Shown: one piece after another, positions 52,894 to 62,000 of the stretch
Layout of the letters: each line of letters begins with the position of its first letter
Numbering within the stretch: the first letter of the stretch is position 1
Origin: Planctomycetota bacterium
GTDB lineage: Bacteria > Planctomycetota > Planctomycetia > JALXBF01
Assembly (NCBI GenBank): GCA_026991575.1
Contig: JALXBF010000039.1
Location: 1 to 64,000, forward strand
Direction: 5' to 3'
Length of the DNA stretch: 64,000 nt
The notes under the pieces: generated by a model
The model's input: only the letters and a program-made list of their open reading frames with translations
The model's database searches: none
Told to the model about the DNA's origin: nothing
Position numbers and translations under genes: made by a program

Positions 52894-55074
52894 ATGAACG
52901 CCCACACCTGGCGCTGGATTCTGGCGCTGTTGCTGGCCGGGGCAGGTCCTCTCAGCAGATCTCCCCAGCTTGCGGCGGCCGACCCGGTCGACGTGCAGCT
53001 GGACAGGGCTGCTCCGCCCTCGGGTGTCAGACTCGACGTGCAACCGGACACAGTGTGGATTAGCTGGGCAACTGGCAGGGCGGACGAACCGACCGCTCGA
53101 CTCGTTCTGACTCGCCGGCCAGACCATCCGGCCCTGATCCGCAGCCTGGCGATCCGGACAGCCGATGGTCGCTGGCAGACGGTGGCCTCGGAGCTCGAGC
53201 CGGTCTGGTTCCTAACGGTCGGCACGCGGCGGGTTCCTCCCGGGAAACCGAGCTGGCAGAAATGGTTCGTCTTTTTTGACAACCCGGCCAGGCGCCCCCA
53301 TGAGACGTTCACGGTCCAAGCCAGACTCGACCGGATTGCGATCCGTTGGGATCATCCGGGGGTGGTCATCGATTGTGGCAGTTTGTCGGCTGGACCGTTC
53401 CGCGGGCGTCGCCGGCTAATCATTTACCCCGGTTGCGACCTACTGCACTGCGTCGCCGCTCTGTCCACCGAGCGCGATCGCCTGGCCATCGTCTACGACG
53501 CCGGTGTTCTTGATCGTGCCGGGGGCGCGTGGCAAACGTACGGCTGGATCGACACAGAGGATCGGTTTCGCGCGGCGGAACTGGACCGCTTCCAGCGCGC
53601 TGCACCACTGCGTGTGCGGTACCGGACGGTTGCCGCAACGGCCGCCGGCGGATCGCTAGCCTGCTTCGCTCCGCCACATCAGTTCCAGTTCCCACGCGAC
53701 TGGACCGACAACCTCGGCTTTGTGTGGGCCGGCCCCCACTATCGCGGCAGCTCAGCACCGGCCGGCATCGGGATCCGTCAGCCGAAGACCGGTGGCGGAG
53801 CATGGGTCCCGTGGTTCAATGCACCGCCAAACCGGGAACATCGGCTAAGCTTTTTCATCTGTTGGACCAGCGGAACCGCTGAAGAGGCCATACGCTTCGT
53901 TCGCCGGTACACGAACGACGACCGGTTCGTGGCGCTGCCCGGCTACCGCACCTTCACCAGCCACTATCACATGGCCGTGGCCGTCACGGCGATGCAGCGG
54001 GCTGCTGAGGGCAAACGGCCGTTGGATCCACCCGAGTTCGTGCGGGTATTCAAGCGGATGGGCGTGGAAATGGTGCACCTGGCTGAGTTCCACGGTGATG
54101 GGCACCAGAAGGATCCCGGTCCGCTGAGGCTGAAAGAGCTGTCGTGGATGTTCCGTGAGTGTCGCCGACTGTCAGACGAGACGTTCCTGCTCATTCCCGG
54201 AGAGGAGGTGAACACATTTCTGGGGCTACCGCCCAGGCCAGGTCGGCATCCGGGCCACTGGATGAGCCTGTTCCCCAGGCCGGTGTACTGGATCATGCAC
54301 CGTGGCGAAGACCAGCCGTTCGTTACGACAGACGCCCGATACGGCAAGGTGTACCGTGTGGGGTCTACTGCGGACATGATGCGGCTGCTGGAGCGCGAGC
54401 ACGGGCTTGTCTGGACCGCACACCCGCGCATCAAGGCATCGAGCTGGACACCGGACGTGTTCCGCGACCAGCCGTGGTTCCTGGCCGACTATTGGCTCGG
54501 TGCCGCGTGGAAGGCGATGCCTGGCGACTTGTCCGAAGACCGGCTCGGGATCCGTGCGCTCGACCTGCTGGACGACATGGCCAACTGGGGAGTGCGAAAG
54601 TATGTGCTGGGCGAGGTGGACGTGTTCAAGATTGACCACACGCACGAGCTGTACAGCCACATGAACATCAACTACGTGAAACTGGCGGAGCTTCCTCGCT
54701 TTGACCAGGGGTGGCAACCGGTTCTGACCGCGTTACGCTCCGGGAGGTTCTTCGTGTCTACAGGCGAGGTGCTGATTCCCATGTTTACGGTGGCGGGCCG
54801 CGAGTCGGGGCAGACGGTTCGCGGTGTGAATGATGGTCCGGTGACGGTCCGCTTTCGGGTGCGGTGGACGTTTCCGCTGAAATCGGTGTGGTTGGTCAGT
54901 GGCGATGGCAAGCAGGTGAGGCGTCGGCGGATTGATGCGCTTCCGGCCGGGGCATTTGGGGAGCGTGAGTTTGAGTTGACGGTGGACTTGAGTGGCCAGC
55001 GGTGGGTTAGGTTGGAGGCATGGGACGTGGCAGTCAACGGCGCGTTCACGCAGCCTGTTTGGTTGGAACCGTAG
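52894..55074 (+). CDS. Secreted PHP-like metallohydrolase candidate (CehA/McbA-like)
   Basis: A 726-residue exported protein (signal peptide in MNAHTWRWILALLLAGAGPLSRSPQLAAA). The N-terminal half is beta-rich with no named domain. The C-terminal half shows histidine and acidic motifs in a PHP-like order: TFTSHYHMAVAV, MVHLAEFHGDGH, LLIPGEEVNTFLG, LVWTAHPRIKAS and VDVFKIDHTHELYSHMN; PGEEV and the TAHP pair are typical of CehA/McbA metallohydrolases. A beta-sandwich tail, TVRFRVRWTFPLKSVWLVSGDGK, ends it. Substrate unknown, presumably extracytoplasmic. ATG at 52894 has AGGTGAG upstream. TATACT at 52804-52809 could be a -10 element. Confidence 0.65.
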   Translation: MNAHTWRWILALLLAGAGPLSRSPQLAAADPVDVQLDRAAPPSGVRLDVQPDTVWISWATGRADEPTARLVLTRRPDHPALIRSLAIRTADGRWQTVASELEPVWFLTVGTRRVPPGKPSWQKWFVFFDNPARRPHETFTVQARLDRIAIRWDHPGVVIDCGSLSAGPFRGRRRLIIYPGCDLLHCVAALSTERDRLAIVYDAGVLDRAGGAWQTYGWIDTEDRFRAAELDRFQRAAPLRVRYRTVAATAAGGSLACFAPPHQFQFPRDWTDNLGFVWAGPHYRGSSAPAGIGIRQPKTGGGAWVPWFNAPPNREHRLSFFICWTSGTAEEAIRFVRRYTNDDRFVALPGYRTFTSHYHMAVAVTAMQRAAEGKRPLDPPEFVRVFKRMGVEMVHLAEFHGDGHQKDPGPLRLKELSWMFRECRRLSDETFLLIPGEEVNTFLGLPPRPGRHPGHWMSLFPRPVYWIMHRGEDQPFVTTDARYGKVYRVGSTADMMRLLEREHGLVWTAHPRIKASSWTPDVFRDQPWFLADYWLGAAWKAMPGDLSEDRLGIRALDLLDDMANWGVRKYVLGEVDVFKIDHTHELYSHMNINYVKLAELPRFDQGWQPVLTALRSGRFFVSTGEVLIPMFTVAGRESGQTVRGVNDGPVTVRFRVRWTFPLKSVWLVSGDGKQVRRRRIDALPAGAFGEREFELTVDLSGQRWVRLEAWDVAVNGAFTQPVWLEP

Positions 55075-55095
55075 CGCGGGATGGTATCGATTCAG

Positions 55096-55179
55096 TGCGA
55101 GAGGCGGGACTCGAACCCGCACGCCCGTGAGGGCACAGGATCCTAAATCCTGCGCGTCTGCCAGTTCCGCCACTCTCGC
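55096..55179 (-). tRNA. tRNA-Leu (anticodon UAG)
   Basis: The minus strand folds as a class II tRNA: acceptor GCGAGAG pairing with CTCTCGC, a D arm with GGCAGACG, an anticodon stem-loop CAGGA-TTTAGGA-TCCTG giving anticodon TAG, a long variable arm (TGCCCTCACGGGCG), and the T loop GGTTCGAGTCC. The discriminator is A and CCA is not encoded. It would read CUA and probably other CUN codons. TTGACA at 55225-55230 on the same strand could be its -35 element, but no clear -10 follows at normal spacing. Confidence 0.95.
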
Positions 55180-55409
55180 ATACACGCCGCGGATCCACTC
55201 TATGCTTGGACCTACGCGCGGCACTGTCAAGCACAGGATACCGCCCACGGATAGAATCCGGCTCTTGTGCGGGGAACCGAATGCTCCAGGGACCGCCCCA
55301 ACGGGATGCTCACTTGGGTAGCCGGTCTGCTCACCGGCTTGACGCCCTGGTCAACGCCGTTGGGATTTTAGAATGCAGTGATTCGTTTCGGGGCGCCAAG
55401 GGCAAACCA

Positions 55410-55772
55410 ATGCCGGAGCGATTCGTGCTCATCGCCGGCCGCACGGCGCGGCAAGGGACGACGTTGAACAAGTCGAAGCTGGCGGGGGAGTACCTGGAAG
55501 AAATCTCCACCGTGTACATTGCCCCCGAGGACGCAGAGCGCCTGGGGCTGCGCGACGGCCAGCGGGTACGGCTGAGCAGTGACCACGGGTCCGTAGTGCT
55601 GCGGTGCCGCCGGGCGCGTAAGGACGAGCTGGCACCGGGAGTCTTGTTCCTGCCTTACGGCGATGCTTCCAGCCGACTAATGGGTGCCGACACTCACGGC
55701 ACGGGTATGCCCGACAGCAAAGGGCTTGACGTCGTGCTCGAACCGCTTCCGGACACAACGTCGAGGGGGTGA
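55410..55772 (+). CDS. fwdD: Formylmethanofuran dehydrogenase subunit D (molybdopterin dinucleotide-binding)
   Basis: The 120-residue protein matches the MGD-binding barrel that in archaeal Fwd/Fmd forms subunit D: LIAGRTARQGTTLNKSKLAGEYLEE, YIAPEDAERLGLRDGQRVRLSSDHGSVVLRC and the pterin-contact region PGVLFLPYGDASSRLMGADTHGTGMPDSKG. It would complete the Mo/W cofactor site of subunit B. TAGAAT at 55369-55374 may be its -10 box. ATG at 55410 is preferred over the track's 55206, which would begin in the tRNA flank. fwdB starts directly after its stop. Confidence 0.93.
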   Translation: MPERFVLIAGRTARQGTTLNKSKLAGEYLEEISTVYIAPEDAERLGLRDGQRVRLSSDHGSVVLRCRRARKDELAPGVLFLPYGDASSRLMGADTHGTGMPDSKGLDVVLEPLPDTTSRG

Positions 55773-55773
55773 T

Positions 55774-57105
55774 ATGTCCGCAGAGAACGGCCGCAAACTG
55801 GTCCGCGATGTGACCTGCACGTTTTGCGGGTGCGTTTGTGATGACATCGTGCTGGAGGTTGAGGGCAACCGGATTGTCAAGGCGCGCAACGCGTGTGTGC
55901 TCGGCACAGCCTGGTTCCTGAACCACGCGCCCGCGACGCTGCCCGCATGCCGGATCGACGGCAAACCGGCACCGCTGCAGGAGGGCATCCGGTTGGCCGC
56001 CGAGATCCTGGCCGAGGCGCGGTATCCGTTAATCTACGGGTTGAGCGACACGACCAGCGAAGCGCAGCGCGTCGCCTGTCGCCTAGCCGACCGCATCGGC
56101 GCCTGCCTCGACACGACCACCTCCGTGTGCCACGGTCCTAGCGGTATGGCCTTTCAGGGCGTAGGCGAAGTGACCTGCACGCTGGGCGAAATCAAGCACC
56201 GCGCGGACCTGGTCGTGTTCTGGGGGTGTAACCCGGCCGAGTCCCATCCGCGCCACTTCACGCGCTACTCGACCATGCCTCGAGGCTTCCTCGTACCGCG
56301 CGGACGGAAGGACCGTACGGTAGTCGTGGTTGACGTGCGCAAGACGAAGAGTGCCGCAGCGGCCGACATCTTCATCCGCATCCGTCCCAGGAGCGACTTC
56401 GAAGCGCTCTGGACGTTACGCGCTCTGGTGCGCGGCCGCCACGTGGACCCTGACGAAGTGACGCGCTTGACCGGCGTTTCGTTCGAAACATGGCGCGAGC
56501 TGGCCGAGCGCATGCGGACCTGTCGTTTTGGCGTGCTGCTGTTCGGAATGGGTCTGTCGATGACGCGGGGCAAGCACTTGAACGTGGCCGCAGCGCTTGC
56601 GCTGGCCCGCGACCTCAACGAGCACGGCCGGTTCGCGGCCAAGCCGATGCGAGGCCACGGGAATGTCACTGGTGCGGACAACGTCGTGGCCTGGCAGACC
56701 GGCTTTCCATTCGGTGTGGGCCTGAACCGGGGCTACCCGCGGTTCAACCCTGGGGAATTCACCGCAACCGATGTGCTCTGTCGGGGCGAAGCGGATGCTG
56801 CGCTGATCATCGCGGCCGACCCGGCGGCGAACTTCGCCGAACCGGCGCGGCAGCACCTGCGGCGCATTCCGGTGATTTCACTCGACCCGAAGGACACGCC
56901 AACGGCCCGCCTGGCCCGGGTCGCTTTCTGCACCGCCCCGTACGGGATCAGCACACCCGGCACGGTCTACCGCATGGACGATGTGCCCATCTACTTGAGG
57001 CCGGCACTGCCGTCACCGCATCCGAGTGACCAGCAGGTGCTTGAGCTCCTGGACCAGGCCGTCGCGGAGGCGCTGCTCCGCCGTACGGGCTCCCCCGTGC
57101 GCTAG
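55774..57105 (+). CDS. fwdB: Formylmethanofuran dehydrogenase subunit B
   Basis: The 443-residue molybdopterin oxidoreductase subunit acts in tetrahydromethanopterin-linked C1 transfer, oxidising formyl groups to CO2 or the reverse. Residues 15-41 hold a full 4Fe-4S set (TCTFCGCVCDDI and NACVLG), and Cys119 in SVCHGPSG is the position that binds Mo or W as Cys or Sec in archaeal FwdB. VVFWGCNPAESHPRHFTRYS, MGLSMTRGKHLNVAAAL, PMRGHGNVTGADNVVAWQTGFPFGV and YPRFNPGEFTA follow the archaeal protein closely. GAGGGGGTG precedes the ATG. Subunits A and C and the formyltransferase are not in the window. Confidence 0.95.
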   Translation: MSAENGRKLVRDVTCTFCGCVCDDIVLEVEGNRIVKARNACVLGTAWFLNHAPATLPACRIDGKPAPLQEGIRLAAEILAEARYPLIYGLSDTTSEAQRVACRLADRIGACLDTTTSVCHGPSGMAFQGVGEVTCTLGEIKHRADLVVFWGCNPAESHPRHFTRYSTMPRGFLVPRGRKDRTVVVVDVRKTKSAAAADIFIRIRPRSDFEALWTLRALVRGRHVDPDEVTRLTGVSFETWRELAERMRTCRFGVLLFGMGLSMTRGKHLNVAAALALARDLNEHGRFAAKPMRGHGNVTGADNVVAWQTGFPFGVGLNRGYPRFNPGEFTATDVLCRGEADAALIIAADPAANFAEPARQHLRRIPVISLDPKDTPTARLARVAFCTAPYGISTPGTVYRMDDVPIYLRPALPSPHPSDQQVLELLDQAVAEALLRRTGSPVR

Positions 57106-57188
57106 TGTGGTCGCCAGCTGCAGGAAGGCGTTCCGCACGCGTAAGGTCAGCATGGTAACCTGGAGACGGCGTCCGGCTGACACTCCGC

Positions 57189-58880
57189 TCAGGCCCCTCC
57201 CCGCTCACCACAATCCGGCGGCCTGTTCTGCGCGTTCCTGCCCGGGTTGGGCATGTGGACGGCCGTCGGATGGCTATCAGGCCCCGGCACGGACCGCAGG
57301 CTCATGCGGTGCTGGCCTGAGCGTACGGCCTCTTCCACGGCGCGCACCAGCGAATTGGCACTGGCTGCATCCTGGACCTCGATCATCGACGGCCAGCACC
57401 GGAACGCTGCCTCAATGACGCGCGGATCCCACTGGCTACCGGCTCCTTCCGCGAAGATCTTACGAATCTGCTCCGGGTCGCGGCGGCGGCGGTAGGCTCG
57501 GTCACTGTACATTGCATCGAAGGCGTCTGCCACGGCCAGGATGCGTCCGTCCATGCTGATCTGCTCGCCGGCAACCCCGTCCGGATACCCTTTGCCGTCG
57601 TACCGCTCATGATGGTGTCGTACGGCCGGAATGAGCTGGCGGAACCAGCGGACCTGCTCCAGGATCGCAACGCCGATCTCCACGTGCGACATGATGTGCT
57701 CACGCTCCTCAGGCGTCAGCGGCCCGGGTTTCTTCAGCACGGCGTCATCGATCCCGATTTTGCCGATATCGTGCAGCAGGCCGGCAAGGTACAGGTTTGA
57801 GCAGCGGGTGTCGTCCAGGCCCAGTTGCTGGCCCAGCAGAACCGCAAGCTTAGCGACTCGGTGACTATGGCCACGGGTGTAGTCGTCCTTTGCGTCGATG
57901 GCTGCGGTCAGGGCGCGCATCAAGCCAAGGAGCAGCTCCTTGAACTGGCCGGACAACTGGCGAAACTGCTGATCATTCGCTACGGCTGCTGCGACCGGAC
58001 GGAGTGCTTCGGCAAGTTCGCGGGCTGTACCTTCGTCCAGCCACCGGCACATGGCTACCAACCAGCCGGGGGGCTTGGACTGGTTGCCGGCAACGATCAG
58101 GCACTGCGGCGCGATGCCGTAGCTGCGGCGTGCCTCGTCGACCGTAGCCAGCCAACATCCCGGCGCGAACGGGCGGAGACGTTTGATGGCCCGGCCGACC
58201 ACCCGGCGGTACTCGGCCGGATCGAGTGCGACGGCCCCGGCGAGCACAGGCCGCTGCGCAGGCGCGGCGGGGATCCAGGCGAGCGAGTCCAGTTGGAGCG
58301 TTTCGCACAGACCGGCAAGCAAGCTGGCCACCACGCGGCTTCCGCCCCCCGCGGCCGCACGCCGCGAGCTGGAACCGTACAGGAGCGACAGCAGCGAGGG
58401 TAGTGTCGAGAGGATCAGGCCGTGGTTCGATTTGTCCTCAGAACCTTGCCCCGAACGCATCCGATCCACAACCGCCTGCGCCCAGCGGCGCAGGACGGCC
58501 GCGCCGGTTTCGCTGTCCTGCGCGAGCAGTTTGCCGAGCATGGACGGAGCAGCAGTGCCGCCGGCCGCACTCACGATGCGCGCCACGGCCACGCCCCGTA
58601 GCTGCCCTCCTTGCCACACCGGCAAGGCCAGAGCCCACACGTCGCGGTCCACTTCCTCCAGTTGCGCCGCCTGGCGCTCGTGGGCCAACTCCACGAGCTC
58701 CAACGCTGTCAGTGGCAGCTCAAACGGCAAATGACCCGGCAAGACCGGCACCGGCACAAACACAAATGGCACGCCGAACTCACGGTACAGCTCATCGAAG
58801 AGGCGATTGGCACCGGTTTCCCCCGCCTTCGGCCCGTCCCACGGAACTGCGGGCCAGGTCGTGAACATCGAACTCGACAT
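57189..58880 (-). CDS. HD-GYP domain protein, probable cyclic-di-GMP phosphodiesterase
   Basis: A 563-residue soluble protein. Residues 1-325 form an N-terminal sensory region with GAF-like segments (LDSLAWIPAAPAQRPVLAGAVAL). The HD-GYP domain covers about 335-500: HSHRVAKLAVLLGQQLGL, LLHDIGKIGIDDAVLKKPGPLTPEEREHIMSHVEIGVAIL, VRHHHERYDGKGYPDGVAGEQI and ILAVADAFDAMYSDRAYR, with HD and GYP residues intact. The C-terminal 40 residues are polar and disordered. It probably lowers c-di-GMP, affecting motility or attachment. It is divergent from the kinase gene with 203 bp between starts. No GGDEF protein is nearby. Confidence 0.92.
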   Translation of the reverse strand: MSSSMFTTWPAVPWDGPKAGETGANRLFDELYREFGVPFVFVPVPVLPGHLPFELPLTALELVELAHERQAAQLEEVDRDVWALALPVWQGGQLRGVAVARIVSAAGGTAAPSMLGKLLAQDSETGAAVLRRWAQAVVDRMRSGQGSEDKSNHGLILSTLPSLLSLLYGSSSRRAAAGGGSRVVASLLAGLCETLQLDSLAWIPAAPAQRPVLAGAVALDPAEYRRVVGRAIKRLRPFAPGCWLATVDEARRSYGIAPQCLIVAGNQSKPPGWLVAMCRWLDEGTARELAEALRPVAAAVANDQQFRQLSGQFKELLLGLMRALTAAIDAKDDYTRGHSHRVAKLAVLLGQQLGLDDTRCSNLYLAGLLHDIGKIGIDDAVLKKPGPLTPEEREHIMSHVEIGVAILEQVRWFRQLIPAVRHHHERYDGKGYPDGVAGEQISMDGRILAVADAFDAMYSDRAYRRRRDPEQIRKIFAEGAGSQWDPRVIEAAFRCWPSMIEVQDAASANSLVRAVEEAVRSGQHRMSLRSVPGPDSHPTAVHMPNPGRNAQNRPPDCGERGGA

Positions 58881-59083
58881 GTTGCTTCCCTCGATCGAAC
58901 GCGAATCGATCCCTGGCAGCGTTGCTGACAGCCCGCCACGGGTATCTACATTGCGGATTGCGCTTCGTCAAACCGCCTGGCATCACCTCCCCACAGGCGT
59001 GCTGCCTGACACCACGAGCTACGGTTGAGAGAGGCGTGGCAGGAGCATGTCTGATCGGGTTGGCCACCATCACTGGTCGTGCT

Positions 59084-62000
59084 ATGAGCAAAGGAACCAA
59101 GCCGGAATCCTCCGCACATTCGCTCCAGGCAGGCTGGCCTATGGACGGCGGCGCCGTGGTGCCCTGGTTGCCGGAGGAAAGCGACGAGCAACCGGAGGGC
59201 ACGGTGCCAGAGCCGATCACGCTCGGCGGATTGTTCCAGATGTGCAGCCTGTCGGGGGAGGCGGTATCGGCTGCTTCGGTCGCGGCGGTACCGTTCGACG
59301 CGCTGGATGTTGGCGACGAACTCGCAGGCTACCGCCTGATCTTGCGGCTGGGCAAGGGAGCATTCGGTCGTGTTTTCCTGGCCGAAGAGCAGAACCTGGC
59401 GCGCCGGCTGGTCGTGGTCAAGGTTTCGCAACGACAGTTAGATGAGCCGCACGCTCTGGCCCGGCTGCAGCACAGCCACATCGTGCCGATCTATTCGCTG
59501 CACGACGACCCGATCACCGGGCTTCAGGCCATCGTCATGCCGTACCTGGGCGGCACGACGATGGATCGAATCCTGCGCACCATCGGAGATCCCACCCGAA
59601 ACACGCTCTCCGGCCGCGATCTGCTTCGGATCGTCGACGGCTACACGGCCGCCGTGTATCGGCGGCTGCAGGAAGTGAACCACCTCCCTGAGAGCAGCGG
59701 GGCGGGCCAGCGCGACTGGCGCGAATCGTTCCGGTCGCTGGCCAGCCTGGTGGACATCCGCTCAGTGACCGTGTCGGCATCTTCGGTCGATATGGCCTCT
59801 TATCTGGACGACGAGGACCGGCCGGCGCAGTCCGGCCCGGCGCGCGACTGGCTCGGTGCCCTGGTTCGCAAGCTCCGTTATGACCCGGTACCGTTGGGGG
59901 ACTCCCCCCGTGCCGCGCTCAGTGCACTGTGTTACGAACGGGCGGTCCAATGGATCGGTGCGCGCCTGGCCGAAGCGCTCTATCACGCCCACAGCCGCGG
60001 TGTGCTGCACCGCGACGTCAAGCCCGGCAACATCCTCATCGGCCAGGACGGCCGGCCCATGCTGCTGGACTTCAACCTCGCGTACGTCAGCTCCGAGCAA
60101 GCACAGCAGCGATGCATCGGGGGCACGTTGCCGTACATGGCTCCAGAACATCTGGAGGCCTTCGCGCGGGGCGACAGTGGCGAAGGCACCGTCGATGAGC
60201 GTGCGGATATCTACTCGTTGGGCGTCGTGCTCTACGAGCTGCTCACCGGCCGGTGCCCGTTCCCAACAGACCGTTCCGCGTCCACGCGCCAACGGCTTCA
60301 GCAACTAATTGAGAGTCGCCGGCAGCTGCCCCCCTCCGTCCGTAGCCTCAATCCGCGGGTCTCGCCTGCCTTCGCCGCCATCATTCAGAAATGCCTCCAG
60401 CCAGACCCGGCAGACCGCTATCAGTCCACGGCCCACCTGGCCGAAGACCTCCAGCGCGACCTTGAGTCGCTGCCGCTGCGGTACACTGCGGAGCCCAGCC
60501 TGCGCTACCGAGCACAGAAATGGTGCCGGCGACATCCGAAGATCACGCTCGCCGGTGCGATTGTCACCATCGGGTTGGCCGTCATCGCTGTGCTTGGCAT
60601 GGCACTGGCATCGGCCGGCCAGCGGATCGCCCGCATAGACCTGGCCCAGCAGCGCGCGCGGTTCGCCCGACTGTTCCAGCAAACTCAGCTGCTCACGTAC
60701 GCCGCCGTGGGCGAGCCTGGCTCCAAGGCGTTTCAGACCGCGTGGCGCAGCTGTGAGGAAGCGCTGCAGATGGTGCGTGACGCCGGACTGGTGCCGGCAG
60801 AGTCGCTGGCCAAGCCGGAGCAGGTGGACGAGGTCTTCTTCATGGCAGCGTTGCTGACCAAGGCACGCGCTGGCGCCACGCACGATGCCGAGCGACGTCG
60901 GCAGCTCTATGAGCAGGCCCTGCGCTACCTGCGCGAGGCCCGGGCGTTGAACGCGCCGCCGAGCAGAGCGTCCCTGCTGCTGGCAGCCGAATTGCACACC
61001 CTACTGGGCAACACCACCCAGGCTACAGAGCTGCGTCAGCAGGCCGAAGAGCGACCACTCAGCACCGCACACGACCTCGCCATGGAAGCCACCCGTGTGG
61101 CGGCTCGCCGTGACTTCGAGCAAGCCATCCCGCTGTTCCAGCGCGCGCTGCAGCTTGATCCGGGAAACTTCTGGGCCGCCTTCGGGTTGGCGGTCTGTTA
61201 TCAGGCGCTGGGTCAGGTAGATGAAGCATTGGCCGCTTACTTTGCCGCCGCCAATGCGTGGCCCGAGTGCGGTTGGGTCTACTTGAACCGCGGTCAGCTG
61301 CTGGCCAACGCCGGCCGCTATGCCGACGCCCTGGCCGATTTGAATCACGCGATCAAGTTGTTGAGCAACGTCGGCCTGGCCTACGCGGCCCGAGGCAGTG
61401 TTCTGCTCAGGCTCCGCCGCTACGAGCAAGCGGCCGAGGATCTCCGGCAGGCAGTTGCCCTGGGCCCGGTGGACACGCGTCTGTTGACGGCCTACGGTAC
61501 GGCGCTGGCATGGTCGGGCCAAATCGCCCGCGCGCTGGAGGTGTTCGAGCGGGCGGCGACGATCCAAGGGGCCGGCGATTCGGTGGCTATTGCTGCCGCG
61601 TCCGCTCTGGCAGATCGCGCACCACGCACGGCCATGAGCTGGCTGGACCGTGCACTGCGCGGCAACCCGCGCAACCCGCAAGCACTGTACTTGCGGGGCT
61701 ACATCCTGGCAGAGAAGCTGGACCGGCCCGAGTTGGCTCAGCTCGCGCTGGAGCAGTGCCTGAAGATCAAACCGCACCACACATCTGCCCTGGCCCTGGC
61801 GGCCCTGTTGGATGCGCGCGCCGGAAGAGACGCACGCGCGCGTCGGCGCGCGGAGCTGGCCGAGGCCATGACGGCAACCGCAGCCGATCTGTACACGCTG
61901 GCGAGCTGCTATGCGCGCCTGGCCGAGCGGGAGCCGCGCTGGAAAGCGCGCTGCGTGGAGCTGCTGCGGCGCGCCGCGGCCGCGGGCGCGGATCTGTCCC

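Noticed and set aside
59047-59083. ATG at 59047 with AGGAG as the kinase start
   Set aside because: It is out of frame with the kinase; in-frame candidates are ATG 59084, TTG 59059 and GTG 59036.
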